Origin: Actinomadura xylanilytica
GTDB taxonomy: Bacteria; Actinomycetota; Actinomycetes; Streptosporangiales; Streptosporangiaceae
NCBI RefSeq assembly: GCF_030283145.1
Contig: NZ_JASNWE010000001.1
Coordinates: forward strand, 678,590-742,589
Direction: 5' to 3'
DNA length: 64,000 nt
Shown here piece after piece: positions 1 to 7,701 of the stretch. The number at the start of each line of letters is the position of its first letter. Position 1 is the first letter of the stretch. Made by a program: the position numbers and the translations under genes. The notes under the pieces are model-generated. The model made no database searches. It saw only the letters and a list, made by a program, of their open reading frames with translations, and had not been told where the DNA came from.

Positions 1-2
1 CC

Positions 3-791
3 ACCCTGGCGCCGGGCGGGGCGTCCACCGTCGGGGTCTCGTCCGTCCGGATGGTGGTCGGCGGCCTGCTGCTGTTCTCCCTCGCGGCCCTCACCTCCCG
101 CGGGCGCGGCCTGCGGGCGATGCTGGCCAGGGACGGCCGCACCAGGGCGATGCTCGCCGTGGGCGCGGTCTGCGCCGCGCTCTACCAGACCGCCTACTAC
201 GCGGCGCTCGCCCGGACGGGGGTCGCGGTCGCGACCGTCGTCGCGCTCGGCTGCGCGCCGGCCTTCACCGGGCTGATCGCGCGGACGGGCCTGTCCCGCC
301 GCTGGCTCGCGTCCACGGTGGGCGCGGTGGCCGGGTGCGCGCTGCTCGTGGGCGGGGGCGGCGGATCGGGCGCCGACCCGGTCGGCGTGCTGCTCGCCCT
401 GCTGTGCGGGCTGGTCTACGCCGTGTACACCACGATCACCTCGCGGCTGATCGCCGGGGGCGAGGAGCCGCGGGCGGTCACCGGCGCGCTGTTCGGGGGC
501 GCGGCGCTGCTGCTGGCCCCCGCGCTGTTCGTGCTGGCCCCCGGCTGGATCCTGGCCGGGACGGGGCTGCTGATCACCTGCTACCTCGGGGTGCTCACCA
601 TCGCCCTGGCGTACACGCTGTTCGCCCGGGGGCTGCGCACCACGCCGGCCGCCACCGCGACGACGCTGACGCTCGCCGAGCCCGCCGTCGCGGCGCTCAT
701 CGGGCTGACGCTGCTCGGCGAGGATCTGGGCGGGCTCGCCGCCGGCGGGCTCGCGCTGCTGGCCGCGAGCCTGGTCGTGCTGGTCGTCTGA
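3..791 (+). CDS. EamA/DMT-family transporter, 5' end outside window
   Basis: The protein is an integral membrane carrier of the drug/metabolite (EamA) superfamily; the substrate cannot be told. The frame is open from the first bases of the window, and the residues before the first internal ATG (position 51) read like the normal family repeat, so the real start lies upstream. What is visible is a chain of Gly/Ala/Leu-rich membrane segments. One segment shows the family pattern of a small-residue helix followed by an invariant Glu (TLAEPAVAALIG) close to the C-terminus. The second EamA repeat is complete; the first is at least partly missing. Only the C-terminal 262 residues can be seen. Confidence 0.85.
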   Translation, partial: TLAPGGASTVGVSSVRMVVGGLLLFSLAALTSRGRGLRAMLARDGRTRAMLAVGAVCAALYQTAYYAALARTGVAVATVVALGCAPAFTGLIARTGLSRRWLASTVGAVAGCALLVGGGGGSGADPVGVLLALLCGLVYAVYTTITSRLIAGGEEPRAVTGALFGGAALLLAPALFVLAPGWILAGTGLLITCYLGVLTIALAYTLFARGLRTTPAATATTLTLAEPAVAALIGLTLLGEDLGGLAAGGLALLAASLVVLVV

Positions 792-794
792 GAA

Positions 795-810
795 ATTGGT
801 CTGAACCACT
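795..810. promoter_or_regulatory. DasR-type (dre-like) operator upstream of the DUF5954-like gene
   Basis: The bases read ATTGGTCTGAACCACT. They match the Streptomyces DasR consensus ACTGGTCTAGACCACT at 13 of 16 positions and keep the TGGT...ACCA outer half-sites. The site ends 23 bp before the next start codon, a position suited to repression. The assignment to DasR is inferred from sequence similarity. Confidence 0.5.
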
Positions 811-833
811 CGCCAGGGCCGGGCACGGCGGGG

Positions 834-1781
834 ATGATGTCCGGCATGACAACGGGCGATGGGGACGCCGGCGGCCGGCTGTTCCCCGATGACCTGGACG
901 GCGTCGATCCGGTGGCCGCGGTGATCCTCGCCGACGCCTGCCGCGCCATCGCCGCCTACCCGGACCTGGTCGCGGTGGGCGCGCTGTTCACCGCGGCCGA
1001 GCGGGTCCCCGGCGGATGGCGGATCGTGTGCGACTGCGATCCGGTCCCGCAGGGCGCGCGGGAGCTGCTCGGCTTCCATCTGGACGACCTGGCGGCCCCG
1101 GCCGGCGGCGCGGCCGGGCGCGAGCTGCGGGCCATGGCCGGGGCGGTGCAGGACGAGGCGCGCGACGAGGTGACCGCGGCCGGACGGCGGTTCCGCGTGG
1201 TGCGGATCGAGCAGCTCGTCCGCACCGGCCCGGACGGCCCCGAGCCGCCCCGTCCCACCGATCTCGACCCGCGCCCCGGCGCGGACGGCCGGGGCGGCAT
1301 GGGCGGCGCGGGCGGCATGGGCGGCGGGCTCGGACGCCTCGACGGCCTGCTGCCCGACGAGCAGCACGCGCCCGAGATCGCCACGGCCGAGCTGCTGTGC
1401 CAGGTGCTGGACGCCGCGGCCCGCGTGGGGCCCGAGCCGTCCGGAGCGTTCCTGACGCCGCTGTCGCTCGCGCCCGCGTTCACCGTCGCCGAACGGTACG
1501 AGGGGCGCTGGCGGCCGGTGGGCCGGCTGCACGGCACGCCGGGACTGGCCCGCGACGCGCTCGCCACCTACTTCCGGCACGTGGTGCCCGCGGTGGAGCG
1601 GCCGGACGGCGCCGACCTGGCCGGCTACGCCGAGGCCGCCGGCCTGATGTCCGACGGGAGCCGCCGCAACGGCATCGAGGTCGCGGGCCGCCGGTTCCGC
1701 GTCGTGCGGATCGAGCGGATCACCCTGATGGGCCCGGACGGACCGGAGCCGCCCCGTCCCACCGACTTCGACGCCCGCTAG
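834..1781 (+). CDS. DUF5954-like protein with an internal repeat
   Basis: A 315-residue protein that I associate, from memory, with the actinobacterial DUF5954 family; its function is unknown. Two near-identical blocks of about 32 residues, at roughly 116-147 and 284-315, both read GRRFRVVRIE followed by GPDGPEPPRPTD. A Gly/Met-rich linker (GGMGGAGGMGGG, about 153-165) follows the first copy. No signal peptide or membrane helix is seen, so it is probably cytoplasmic. ATG codons at 834, 837 and 846 share the frame; the GGCGGGG just before 834 supports the first two. A DasR-type site lies directly upstream. Confidence 0.7.
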   Translation: MMSGMTTGDGDAGGRLFPDDLDGVDPVAAVILADACRAIAAYPDLVAVGALFTAAERVPGGWRIVCDCDPVPQGARELLGFHLDDLAAPAGGAAGRELRAMAGAVQDEARDEVTAAGRRFRVVRIEQLVRTGPDGPEPPRPTDLDPRPGADGRGGMGGAGGMGGGLGRLDGLLPDEQHAPEIATAELLCQVLDAAARVGPEPSGAFLTPLSLAPAFTVAERYEGRWRPVGRLHGTPGLARDALATYFRHVVPAVERPDGADLAGYAEAAGLMSDGSRRNGIEVAGRRFRVVRIERITLMGPDGPEPPRPTDFDAR

Positions 1782-1865
1782 CGTCCGGGGCGCGGCCCGG
1801 AGGCAGGGGCCGCTCTCCCGGATCGGCGGCCGGGACCCGTGCCAGGGTCAGGGGCAGGGTCCGGG

Positions 1866-3101
1866 TCAGGAGGCGGCGTCGTCGCCGTAGACCGGGCGGT
1901 GCTCCTGCACGGACTCGGCGAGCCGGTCGGCCAGCTCGCCCACGTCGAGCCGCTTCTCGATCTGGCGGAGGTCGTCGATCTTGGCCTTGGTCTCGGCCCG
2001 CCGCGGGGCCAGCATGGTGCAGCAGTCCTCGTCGGGCAGCTCGGAGATCGACAGGGTCGAGATCCGGCGCGCCTGGTCCATGATCTCGACCTTGTCCATG
2101 CCGACCAGCGGGCGCAGGATGGGCAGCTCGACCGCGTCGTCCAGCGCGGTGATGTTGGTCAGCGTCTGGCTGCTGACCTGGCCGAGTGCATCCCCGGTGA
2201 TCAGCGCGGAGCCGCGCAGCCGGCGGGCCAGCACCTCGCCGGTGCGCAGCATCAGCCGGCGCTGCGCGATGACCGCGAGCCGGTCCGCGCCCGACGACTT
2301 GATCTGCTGCTGGGCCTTGCCGAAGGGCACCACGAACAGCCGCGAGCCGCCCTGGAACTTGTCGAGCTCGCGGACCAGCGCGTACGCCTTGTAGATCGAT
2401 TCCGGGCCGGTGAACGGCATCCCGGAGAAGTGCAGGTAGTCGACCCGCAGGCCGCGCCGCATCATCCGGTAGGCGGCCACGGGCGAGTCGATGCCGCCCG
2501 ACATCAGCACCAGGGCCCGGCCGCTCATCCCGACCGGCAGCCCGCCCTGGCCGGCCAGTCCGCCGGAGTAGACGAACGCCTCGTCGCGGTCGATCTCGAT
2601 CGACAGCGTGTGGTCGGGGTTCTTGAGCCGGACCGGCAGCCCGTAGGCGTCGGCGATCCGGCCGCCGACGAGCCGGTCGAGCTCGGTGGAGGTCAGCGGG
2701 AAGCGCTTGTCGCGGCGGCGGGACCGCACCGCGAAGGTGCCCGAGCGCCCCTCCATCAGCTCCAGCGCGGCGCGCTCGACGCTCTCCACGTCCTTGCCGA
2801 CCCGCCAGGCGCGGTGCGCCCACACGATGCCCATGACGTCGGTGATGCGCTGGGCAAGGCGGTCGACGGTGACGACGTCGGCGTCCTTGGTGCGGACGAT
2901 GAACACGCCGTGGCGGCGGATGACGTCGACCCGCGCGATCGACCGGACCGCCGCGCGCACGTTGTCGGCGAGCCGCCGCTCGAACAGCTCGCGGTTCTTG
3001 CCCTTGAGGACGACCTCGCCCAGCTTGATCAGCACGCACGGCTCGCCGCCGACCGGCGACCGCTCCGGGACGACTGCGGCCGGGACGTCGAGCGTGGTCA
3101 T
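1866..3101 (-). CDS. thiI: tRNA 4-thiouridine sulfurtransferase ThiI
   Basis: ThiI adenylates U8 of tRNA and replaces oxygen with sulfur to give 4-thiouridine; in many bacteria it also feeds thiamine thiazole synthesis. The 411 residues hold an N-terminal ferredoxin-like plus THUMP region (about 20-180) and a PP-loop pyrophosphatase domain with SGGIDSP at 201-207. A conserved-region cysteine pair (EDCCTM, about 354-359) is present. The C-terminal rhodanese domain of the E. coli enzyme is absent, so sulfur must be handed over through the PP-loop domain cysteine or by another carrier. Start ATG has a clean AGGAGGA 8 bp upstream. Confidence 0.95.
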   Translation of the reverse strand: MTTLDVPAAVVPERSPVGGEPCVLIKLGEVVLKGKNRELFERRLADNVRAAVRSIARVDVIRRHGVFIVRTKDADVVTVDRLAQRITDVMGIVWAHRAWRVGKDVESVERAALELMEGRSGTFAVRSRRRDKRFPLTSTELDRLVGGRIADAYGLPVRLKNPDHTLSIEIDRDEAFVYSGGLAGQGGLPVGMSGRALVLMSGGIDSPVAAYRMMRRGLRVDYLHFSGMPFTGPESIYKAYALVRELDKFQGGSRLFVVPFGKAQQQIKSSGADRLAVIAQRRLMLRTGEVLARRLRGSALITGDALGQVSSQTLTNITALDDAVELPILRPLVGMDKVEIMDQARRISTLSISELPDEDCCTMLAPRRAETKAKIDDLRQIEKRLDVGELADRLAESVQEHRPVYGDDAAS

Positions 3102-3234
3102 GCGGGGTCCTCCTGGTGGGGGTGGGTCTCGCTCCGCGACGCGGAGGGGTGCCGGCCTCTAGTGTGGCCCACAGTTCGCAACGCCGCGACCCATCATGCT
3201 GTTCCCCGTCCGAGGTGGACGGGGAGGCGCGAAA

Positions 3235-3276
3235 GGGGACGCCCCGGAGGCCCTGTGCGGGCTCCGGGGCGTCCCC
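3235..3276 (-). terminator. Stem-loop terminator downstream of pfkA
   Basis: A perfect 15-bp inverted repeat (GGGGACGCCCCGGAG at 3235-3249 and its complement at 3262-3276) with a 12-nt loop lies between pfkA and thiI. It probably ends the pfkA transcript, so thiI would have its own promoter. The remaining bases to 3371 hold three imperfect 14-15 bp direct repeats (3292-3334, GGCCGGTRTTCCGT type) and nothing else I can recognise. Confidence 0.7.
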
Positions 3277-3371
3277 GTGGTCGGCATCCGCGGCCGGTAT
3301 TCCGTGGCCGGTGTTCCGTGGCCGGCGCCTCCGTGATCGGCGTCACGTGGGCGGCGGCGCGGCCGGGGTGC

Positions 3372-4397
3372 TCAGCCGAAGAAGACCTCGGCCTCGGCGT
3401 AGCGTCCCGGCGGGACGGTCTTGAGCTCCTTGGTGGCCTCGTCGAGCCCGACGCGGACGATGTCGGTGCCCTGGAGGGCGACCATCTTGCCGAAGTCGCC
3501 GTCGCGCACCGCGTCGATGGCCTGGAGGCCGAAGCGGGTGGCCAGCACGCGGTCGAACGCGCTGGGGGTGCCGCCGCGCTGGATGTGCCCGAGCACGGTC
3601 GCGCGGGCCTCCTTGCCGGTGCGCTTCTCGATCTCGTCGGCGAGGGCCTGGCCGATGCCGCCGAGCCGGACGTGGCCGAACGCGTCGCGCTCGCCGGTCT
3701 GGAGCTCCATCTGGCCGTCCATCGGGTGCGCGCCCTCCGACACCACGATGATCGGGGCGTAGCGGGTCTTGAACCGGCTCTCCACGTACTCCACGACCTT
3801 GCCGATGTCGAACGGCCGCTCGGGGATGAGGATCACGTTGGCGCCGGCGGCCATCCCGGCGTGCAGCGCGATCCAGCCCGCGTGCCGGCCCATCACCTCG
3901 CAGATCAGCGCCCGGTGGTGGCTCTCGGCGGTGGTGTGCAGCCGGTCGATCGCCTCCATCGCGATGTTGACCGCGGTGTCGAAGCCGAAGGTGAGGTCGG
4001 TGGCGTTCAGGTCGTTGTCGATGGTCTTGGGGACCCCGATCACGTTGACGCCGTTGGCGTACAGCTCGCCGGCGACGCCGAGGGTGTCCTCGCCGCCGAT
4101 GGCGATCAGCGCGTCCACCCCGAGCCCGGCCAGGTTGTCCTTGATCCGCTCGACGCCGCCGTCGACCTTGATCGGGTTCGTCCGGGACGACCCGAGGATG
4201 GTGCCGCCGCGGGGCAGGATGCCGCGCACGGCCTGCACGTCGAGGGCCACGGTGTCGCCCTCCAGCGGGCCGCGCCAGCCGGACCGGAAGCCGACGAACT
4301 CGTACCCGAAGACCTGCACGCCCTTGCGCACCACGGCGCGGATGACGGCGTTCAGACCGGGGCAGTCCCCGCCTCCGGTCAGCACTCCGACGCGCAT
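3372..4397 (-). CDS. pfkA: 6-phosphofructokinase, pyrophosphate-dependent signature
   Basis: It phosphorylates fructose 6-phosphate to the 1,6-bisphosphate. At 341 residues it is a group III phosphofructokinase. Visible motifs are GGDCPGLN (9-16), GGEDT (101-105), TIDND (125-129, catalytic Asp127) and MGRHAGW. Residues 104 and 124, which set phosphoryl-donor choice in this family, are Asp and Lys. That pair is the one in the PPi-dependent Amycolatopsis methanolica enzyme; ATP enzymes carry Gly104. I therefore predict PPi as donor. The start chosen is the ATG at 4397, with GGAGAGGG just upstream; a GTG 21 bp further up would destroy that spacing. A DasR-type palindrome lies about 110 bp upstream. 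Confidence 0.93.
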   Translation of the reverse strand: MRVGVLTGGGDCPGLNAVIRAVVRKGVQVFGYEFVGFRSGWRGPLEGDTVALDVQAVRGILPRGGTILGSSRTNPIKVDGGVERIKDNLAGLGVDALIAIGGEDTLGVAGELYANGVNVIGVPKTIDNDLNATDLTFGFDTAVNIAMEAIDRLHTTAESHHRALICEVMGRHAGWIALHAGMAAGANVILIPERPFDIGKVVEYVESRFKTRYAPIIVVSEGAHPMDGQMELQTGERDAFGHVRLGGIGQALADEIEKRTGKEARATVLGHIQRGGTPSAFDRVLATRFGLQAIDAVRDGDFGKMVALQGTDIVRVGLDEATKELKTVPPGRYAEAEVFFG

Positions 4398-4445
4398 GCC
4401 CTCTCCCTCTCCTGACACCGGGCTCCTCCCTCGACTGGTGCGGCC

Positions 4446-4451
4446 AGCCTA
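4446..4451 (-). promoter_or_regulatory. Likely -10 element of the pfkA promoter
   Basis: On the minus strand the hexamer TAGGCT lies about 48 bp upstream of the pfkA ATG, in the short gap before the next gene. No convincing -35 box was found. The palindrome at 4504-4519 lies about 55 bp further upstream. Confidence 0.4.
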
Positions 4452-4503
4452 GTAGCCGGGGGTCGGTCGCACCGAGCATTCGGCGATCACCCCGGCGTGC
4501 CGC

Positions 4504-4519
4504 ATTGGTCTAGACCATA
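4504..4519. promoter_or_regulatory. DasR-type (dre) operator upstream of pfkA
   Basis: The core TGGTCTAGACCA (4506-4517) is a perfect 12-bp palindrome and equals the core of the DasR consensus ACTGGTCTAGACCACT; the 16-mer matches at 13 positions. DasR is the GntR/HutC-family regulator that responds to glucosamine-6-phosphate in streptomycetes. The site lies between the DUF692 partner gene (ends 4551) and pfkA (starts 4397), so pfkA is the natural target. Confidence 0.65.
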
Positions 4520-4550
4520 GTGCGCCGGGGGCCGTCCGGCCCCCGATTCC

Positions 4551-5045
4551 TCAACGGGGCAGGGCCGGGGCGAGCACGCGCACGCGTCCGAGGACCTGGA
4601 CCGCGAGACCGCCCGGGACGCGCCGCACGGCCGCGCGCCGGCGGCGTGGCGCGCTCGCGCCGTCGTAGGCCCAGCGCGCCTCGGTCAGGGCCAGCTCCCT
4701 CGCCGCGGACGGCGACAGCCCGGCACGGTGATCGCGGGCGAAGTCCCAGGCGTCGCGGACGGACCCGCTGGTGGGCCGCTCGGCCGCCCACCGGGCGAAC
4801 GCGTCGTTCCAGCCGTCGCCGAACGAGCCGGCCAGCAGGGGCCACGCGCGGGCGACCTCCCCGGCCCGCTTGCGCAGGATGCTCCGGGCCGCCGCCCCGA
4901 CATCGCCGGGATCGAAGCCGGCGGGCAGCGGCCCTCCAGCGGTCATCGCGCGGACGAGCGCCTCCTGCGCGGCGGCCAGCCCGGCGTCGAGAGGCCCGCC
5001 GTCCGGGCCCGCGACGTCCGGCCCCGCGCCGTCCGGGCCGGTCAC
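4551..5045 (-). CDS. Partner protein of the DUF692 gene
   Basis: A 164-residue protein of unknown function. The N-terminus is Gly/Pro/Asp-rich (GPDGAGPDVAGPDGG). The middle is helical and Trp/Arg/Ala-rich, with RSILRKRAGEVARAWPLLAG and WNDAFARWAAERP, and the tail is Arg-rich. The GTG start overlaps the TGA of the upstream DUF692 gene (GTGA), so the two would be translationally coupled. DUF692 (MNIO) enzymes usually need a small partner protein that binds or presents the substrate, as MbnC and TglI do; a similar role here is only inferred from position. The frame itself is intact even though the enzyme gene upstream is broken. Confidence 0.65.
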   Translation of the reverse strand: MTGPDGAGPDVAGPDGGPLDAGLAAAQEALVRAMTAGGPLPAGFDPGDVGAAARSILRKRAGEVARAWPLLAGSFGDGWNDAFARWAAERPTSGSVRDAWDFARDHRAGLSPSAARELALTEARWAYDGASAPRRRRAAVRRVPGGLAVQVLGRVRVLAPALPR

Positions 5046-5835
5046 GTGACCGCCGCCATCCCGGCGGCGTCCGCGATGGCGTCGAGCTCGGCGCGCAGCT
5101 CGCCGGCGGGCGGGTAGCGGCCGTCGCGTTCGAGCAGGAAGCCCGGTGGACGATGCCGTCCGCACAGCTCCGCGATCAGGTCGAGGACCTCCGCCGGCAC
5201 CGGCGCGGTGTGGGTGTCGTGATACCGCCCGCCCTGCTGGACGCCCCCGGCGACGTGGCAGTACGCGACCCGCTCGAGCGGGAGCCGGTCGAGCAGCGCG
5301 AGGGGTCCTCGCCGCGGTTGCGGGCGTTGGCGTACACGTTGGCGACGTCCAGCAGGAGCAGCGCGCCGGTGCGTTCGAGCAGCTCGGTGAGGAAGTCGCC
5401 CTCCTCGTACTCGGCGTCCGGCCAGTCGAACAGCGCCGTGATGGGCTCGACGGCCAGCGGCACCGGCAGCTCGGCGCGCGTCCGGCGGATGTTGGCGGTG
5501 AGCACGTCCAGCGCGGCCCGGGTCCGCGGCACGGGCAGCAGGTGCCCGGCCTCGACGCCGCCCGCCCGGACGAACGCGACGTGCTCGCTGACCAGCGGCG
5601 CCCCGAGGGCCTGCGCGCATCCGGCCAGGTGCGCGACCCGTCCGGCCTCGACGGGCTCCGCACCGCCCAGCGACAGCCGCACCCCGTGCGGGACGACCGC
5701 CACGCCGCGCTCGCGCAGGGCGACCAGGTCGCGCGGCGGGTGGTCGAGGTGGACCGACTCGGCCACCACCTCGGCGAAGCCGAGACCGGGAAGCGCGCTC
5801 ACGAACCCCGAGATCTCGGGCCGCCACCCGATCCC
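5042..5835 (-). pseudogene. DUF692 (MNIO-type iron oxidase) gene, no start and frameshifted
   Basis: Homology reads from [11 protein letters not shown] at about 5835 to GMAAVT before the stop at 5042. The family metal-site residues are all recognisable: [43 protein letters not shown] and LLERDG. MNIO family enzymes (MbnB, TglH) oxidise cysteine-containing peptides with a multinuclear iron centre. Two lesions are visible. No ATG, GTG or TTG exists between the in-frame TGA at 5857-5859 and the GTG at 5802, which lies inside the conserved fold. After NARNRGEDP (about 5303) the frame jumps; one extra C in a CCCC run would restore [12 protein letters not shown]. Either the gene is decaying or the homopolymer was miscalled, but the start problem remains. 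Confidence 0.8.
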
Positions 5836-5856
5836 TGAATCGCGGGCCGGGTTCGG

Positions 5857-6519
5857 TCAGTCCTCTTGGTCGAGGCCCTTCTCGATGGCGTAGCGGACGA
5901 GCTCGACCCGGTTGTGCAGCTGGAGCTTGCCGAGGGTGTTCTGGACGTGGTTCTGGACGGTGCGATGGGACAGCACCAGGCGCTGCGCGATCTGCTTGTA
6001 GGTGAGGCCCTTGGCGACGAGGCGGAGCACCTCGGTCTCGCGGTCGGTCAGGCGGGGCGCGTCGTCCTCCTCCCGGCGCGGGGCTGCGGCGAGGCGCCGG
6101 TACTCGCCGAGGACGAGGCCGGCCAGGCCGGGGGTGAAGACCGCGTCGCCGTCGCCGGTGCGCCGGACCGCGTCGAGGAACTCCTCGCGCGCGGCGGACT
6201 TGAGCAGGTAGCCGGTCGCGCCGGCCTTGACCGCCTCCAAGACGTCCTGCTGCTCGCCGCTGGCCGAGAGCACCAGGACCCGGACGGGCGGGTCGGCCGC
6301 GACCAGGTGGCGGGTCACCTCGACGCCGCTGATGTCGGGAAGCTGAAGGTCGACGACCGCGACCCGCGGCCGGGCCGCGGCGGCGATGCGGACCGCGGTG
6401 CGCCCGTCGCCGGCCGTCGCCACCACGTCGTGCCCGGCCTCGGCCAGGTCGCGGGCGACCGCCTCGCGCCACATCGGATGGTCGTCGACGACCATCACCC
6501 TGAGGGGAACGTCAGTCAC
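5857..6519 (-). CDS. macR: NarL/FixJ-family response regulator, MacR-like
   Basis: The DNA-binding half of a two-component system. The receiver domain (about 6-120) has the acidic pair at 12-13 and the phosphoacceptor Asp57 in VVDLQLPD. A LuxR-type helix-turn-helix fills the C-terminus (LTDRETEVLRLVAKGL, then HRTVQNHVQNTL). It lies 10 bp downstream of its sensor kinase stop codon. Pairing, order and neighbours (pfkA side, acyltransferase side) match the S. coelicolor MacRS locus as I remember it, where it affects morphogenesis and antibiotic production. Start choice is open between GTG codons at 6519 and 6528. I saw no MacR-type site (TGAGTACnnGTACTCA) in the window. Confidence 0.85.
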   Translation of the reverse strand: MTDVPLRVMVVDDHPMWREAVARDLAEAGHDVVATAGDGRTAVRIAAAARPRVAVVDLQLPDISGVEVTRHLVAADPPVRVLVLSASGEQQDVLEAVKAGATGYLLKSAAREEFLDAVRRTGDGDAVFTPGLAGLVLGEYRRLAAAPRREEDDAPRLTDRETEVLRLVAKGLTYKQIAQRLVLSHRTVQNHVQNTLGKLQLHNRVELVRYAIEKGLDQED

Positions 6520-6529
6520 GCCGCCCACC

Positions 6530-7687
6530 CTACGGCCGATCGGCGCGGGCGCCGGGCACGGTCATCTCGATCTCGGTGCCCTCGCCGGGCGCGGACACGA
6601 TCGAGACCGTCCCGCCCAGGTCGCGGATCCGGCCCCGGATCGACTGGACGACGCCGAGCCGCCCGTCGGCCGCGGCCTCCTCGAGGCGGCCCGGCGGCAT
6701 CCCGGGGCCGTCGTCGCGGACGCTCACCGTCACCTCGCCCGCGCCGTCCTCCAGCAGCACCCACGCGCGGGCGGCGTCGCCGGCGTGCCGGTGGACGTTG
6801 TCGAGCGCCGCCGCCACCGCGGCCTCGATCTCCCGCGCCGCCGCCTCGGGCAGCGCGACGGCGCTGGCGGGCGTCGACACCGTGACGGACGTGGACGCGT
6901 ACCGGGTGAGCAGCGGGCACAGGTCGGCCGGGCGCCCGCCCCCGGGACCGGACGGCGGCGCGAGCACGGCCGAGGGTGCGCCGCCGATCAGCGCGCGCAG
7001 CGCCGCCTCCTGCTCCCCCGCCAGGCGGCCCAGCTCGGCCGCCTCGCCGCCTAGCTCGCCGCCGCGCCGCTGGACCATCGCCAGCACCTGGAGCACCGAG
7101 TCGTGGATGCGGCGGGCCAGCCGCTCGCGCTCGCGGGTGGCCGACTCCAGCTCGACCGCGCGGGCCAGCCGCGCCTCGGCCTGGAGCGCGAGCTTGACCA
7201 CGTGCCCGACCACCAGCCCGGCCAGGAACAGCAGCACCACGCCGTTGATCGTGGTGGGCGTCGCCCCGTGCGAACCGGCCAGGACGTGCACCAGCAGGTT
7301 CGCCGCGGCCAGCACGCCCGCGGCGGCGATCCCGTAGCGCTTGCCGCCGGACACCGCCCAGGACAGGATCGCGGCGGCCACCCAGGAGACCGGCAGCGTC
7401 GGGTTGCCGTCGGACAGGTTGCCGGACGTCTCCACCCATGCGGTCGCGATGAGGCAGCCGGCCGTCACCGCCATGTCGGCGGCCAACAACGGCCATCCCC
7501 GGCGGCGCGGAACGGCGAAGGCGAACATGGCGTACGCCGTCCAGGCCGTCATCACGGCGAGCACGGCCCAGCCGCCCATCGGGTGCCGGTAGCCGCCGGA
7601 GTTCTTGACGATCAGGATGGCGGCGTAGCCGAGCGCGGCCCACCGGTAGACGGCGACGGCGCGCCACAGCGCCGCCTCCAGCCCCAT
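6530..7687 (-). CDS. macS: MacS-family sensor histidine kinase
   Basis: A 385-residue membrane kinase. The N-terminal 170 residues carry about five hydrophobic segments and no sizeable extracellular domain. A HisKA_3 dimerisation box (RERLARRIHDSVLQ) has its phosphorylated His near residue 192. A HATPase region follows, with DNVHRHAG (N box) and VRDDGPGMPPGRL (G box). It pairs with the response regulator immediately downstream. The start is the ATG at 7687, 15 bp after the acyltransferase stop, with GGGGGCCGGG ahead of it. The short extracellular loops suggest a signal sensed in or at the membrane. Confidence 0.88.
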   Translation of the reverse strand: MGLEAALWRAVAVYRWAALGYAAILIVKNSGGYRHPMGGWAVLAVMTAWTAYAMFAFAVPRRRGWPLLAADMAVTAGCLIATAWVETSGNLSDGNPTLPVSWVAAAILSWAVSGGKRYGIAAAGVLAAANLLVHVLAGSHGATPTTINGVVLLFLAGLVVGHVVKLALQAEARLARAVELESATRERERLARRIHDSVLQVLAMVQRRGGELGGEAAELGRLAGEQEAALRALIGGAPSAVLAPPSGPGGGRPADLCPLLTRYASTSVTVSTPASAVALPEAAAREIEAAVAAALDNVHRHAGDAARAWVLLEDGAGEVTVSVRDDGPGMPPGRLEEAAADGRLGVVQSIRGRIRDLGGTVSIVSAPGEGTEIEMTVPGARADRP

Positions 7688-7701
7688 CCCGGCCCCCGCG
7701 C

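Noticed and set aside
3292..3334. Three imperfect 14-15 bp repeats between thiI and pfkA as a regulatory array
   Set aside because: They lie downstream of the pfkA stop and terminator arm, with no promoter near, so slippage is the simpler reading.
1839..4415. An 858-codon plus-strand open frame across thiI and pfkA
   Set aside because: It mirrors two conserved minus-strand genes and has no recognisable domain.
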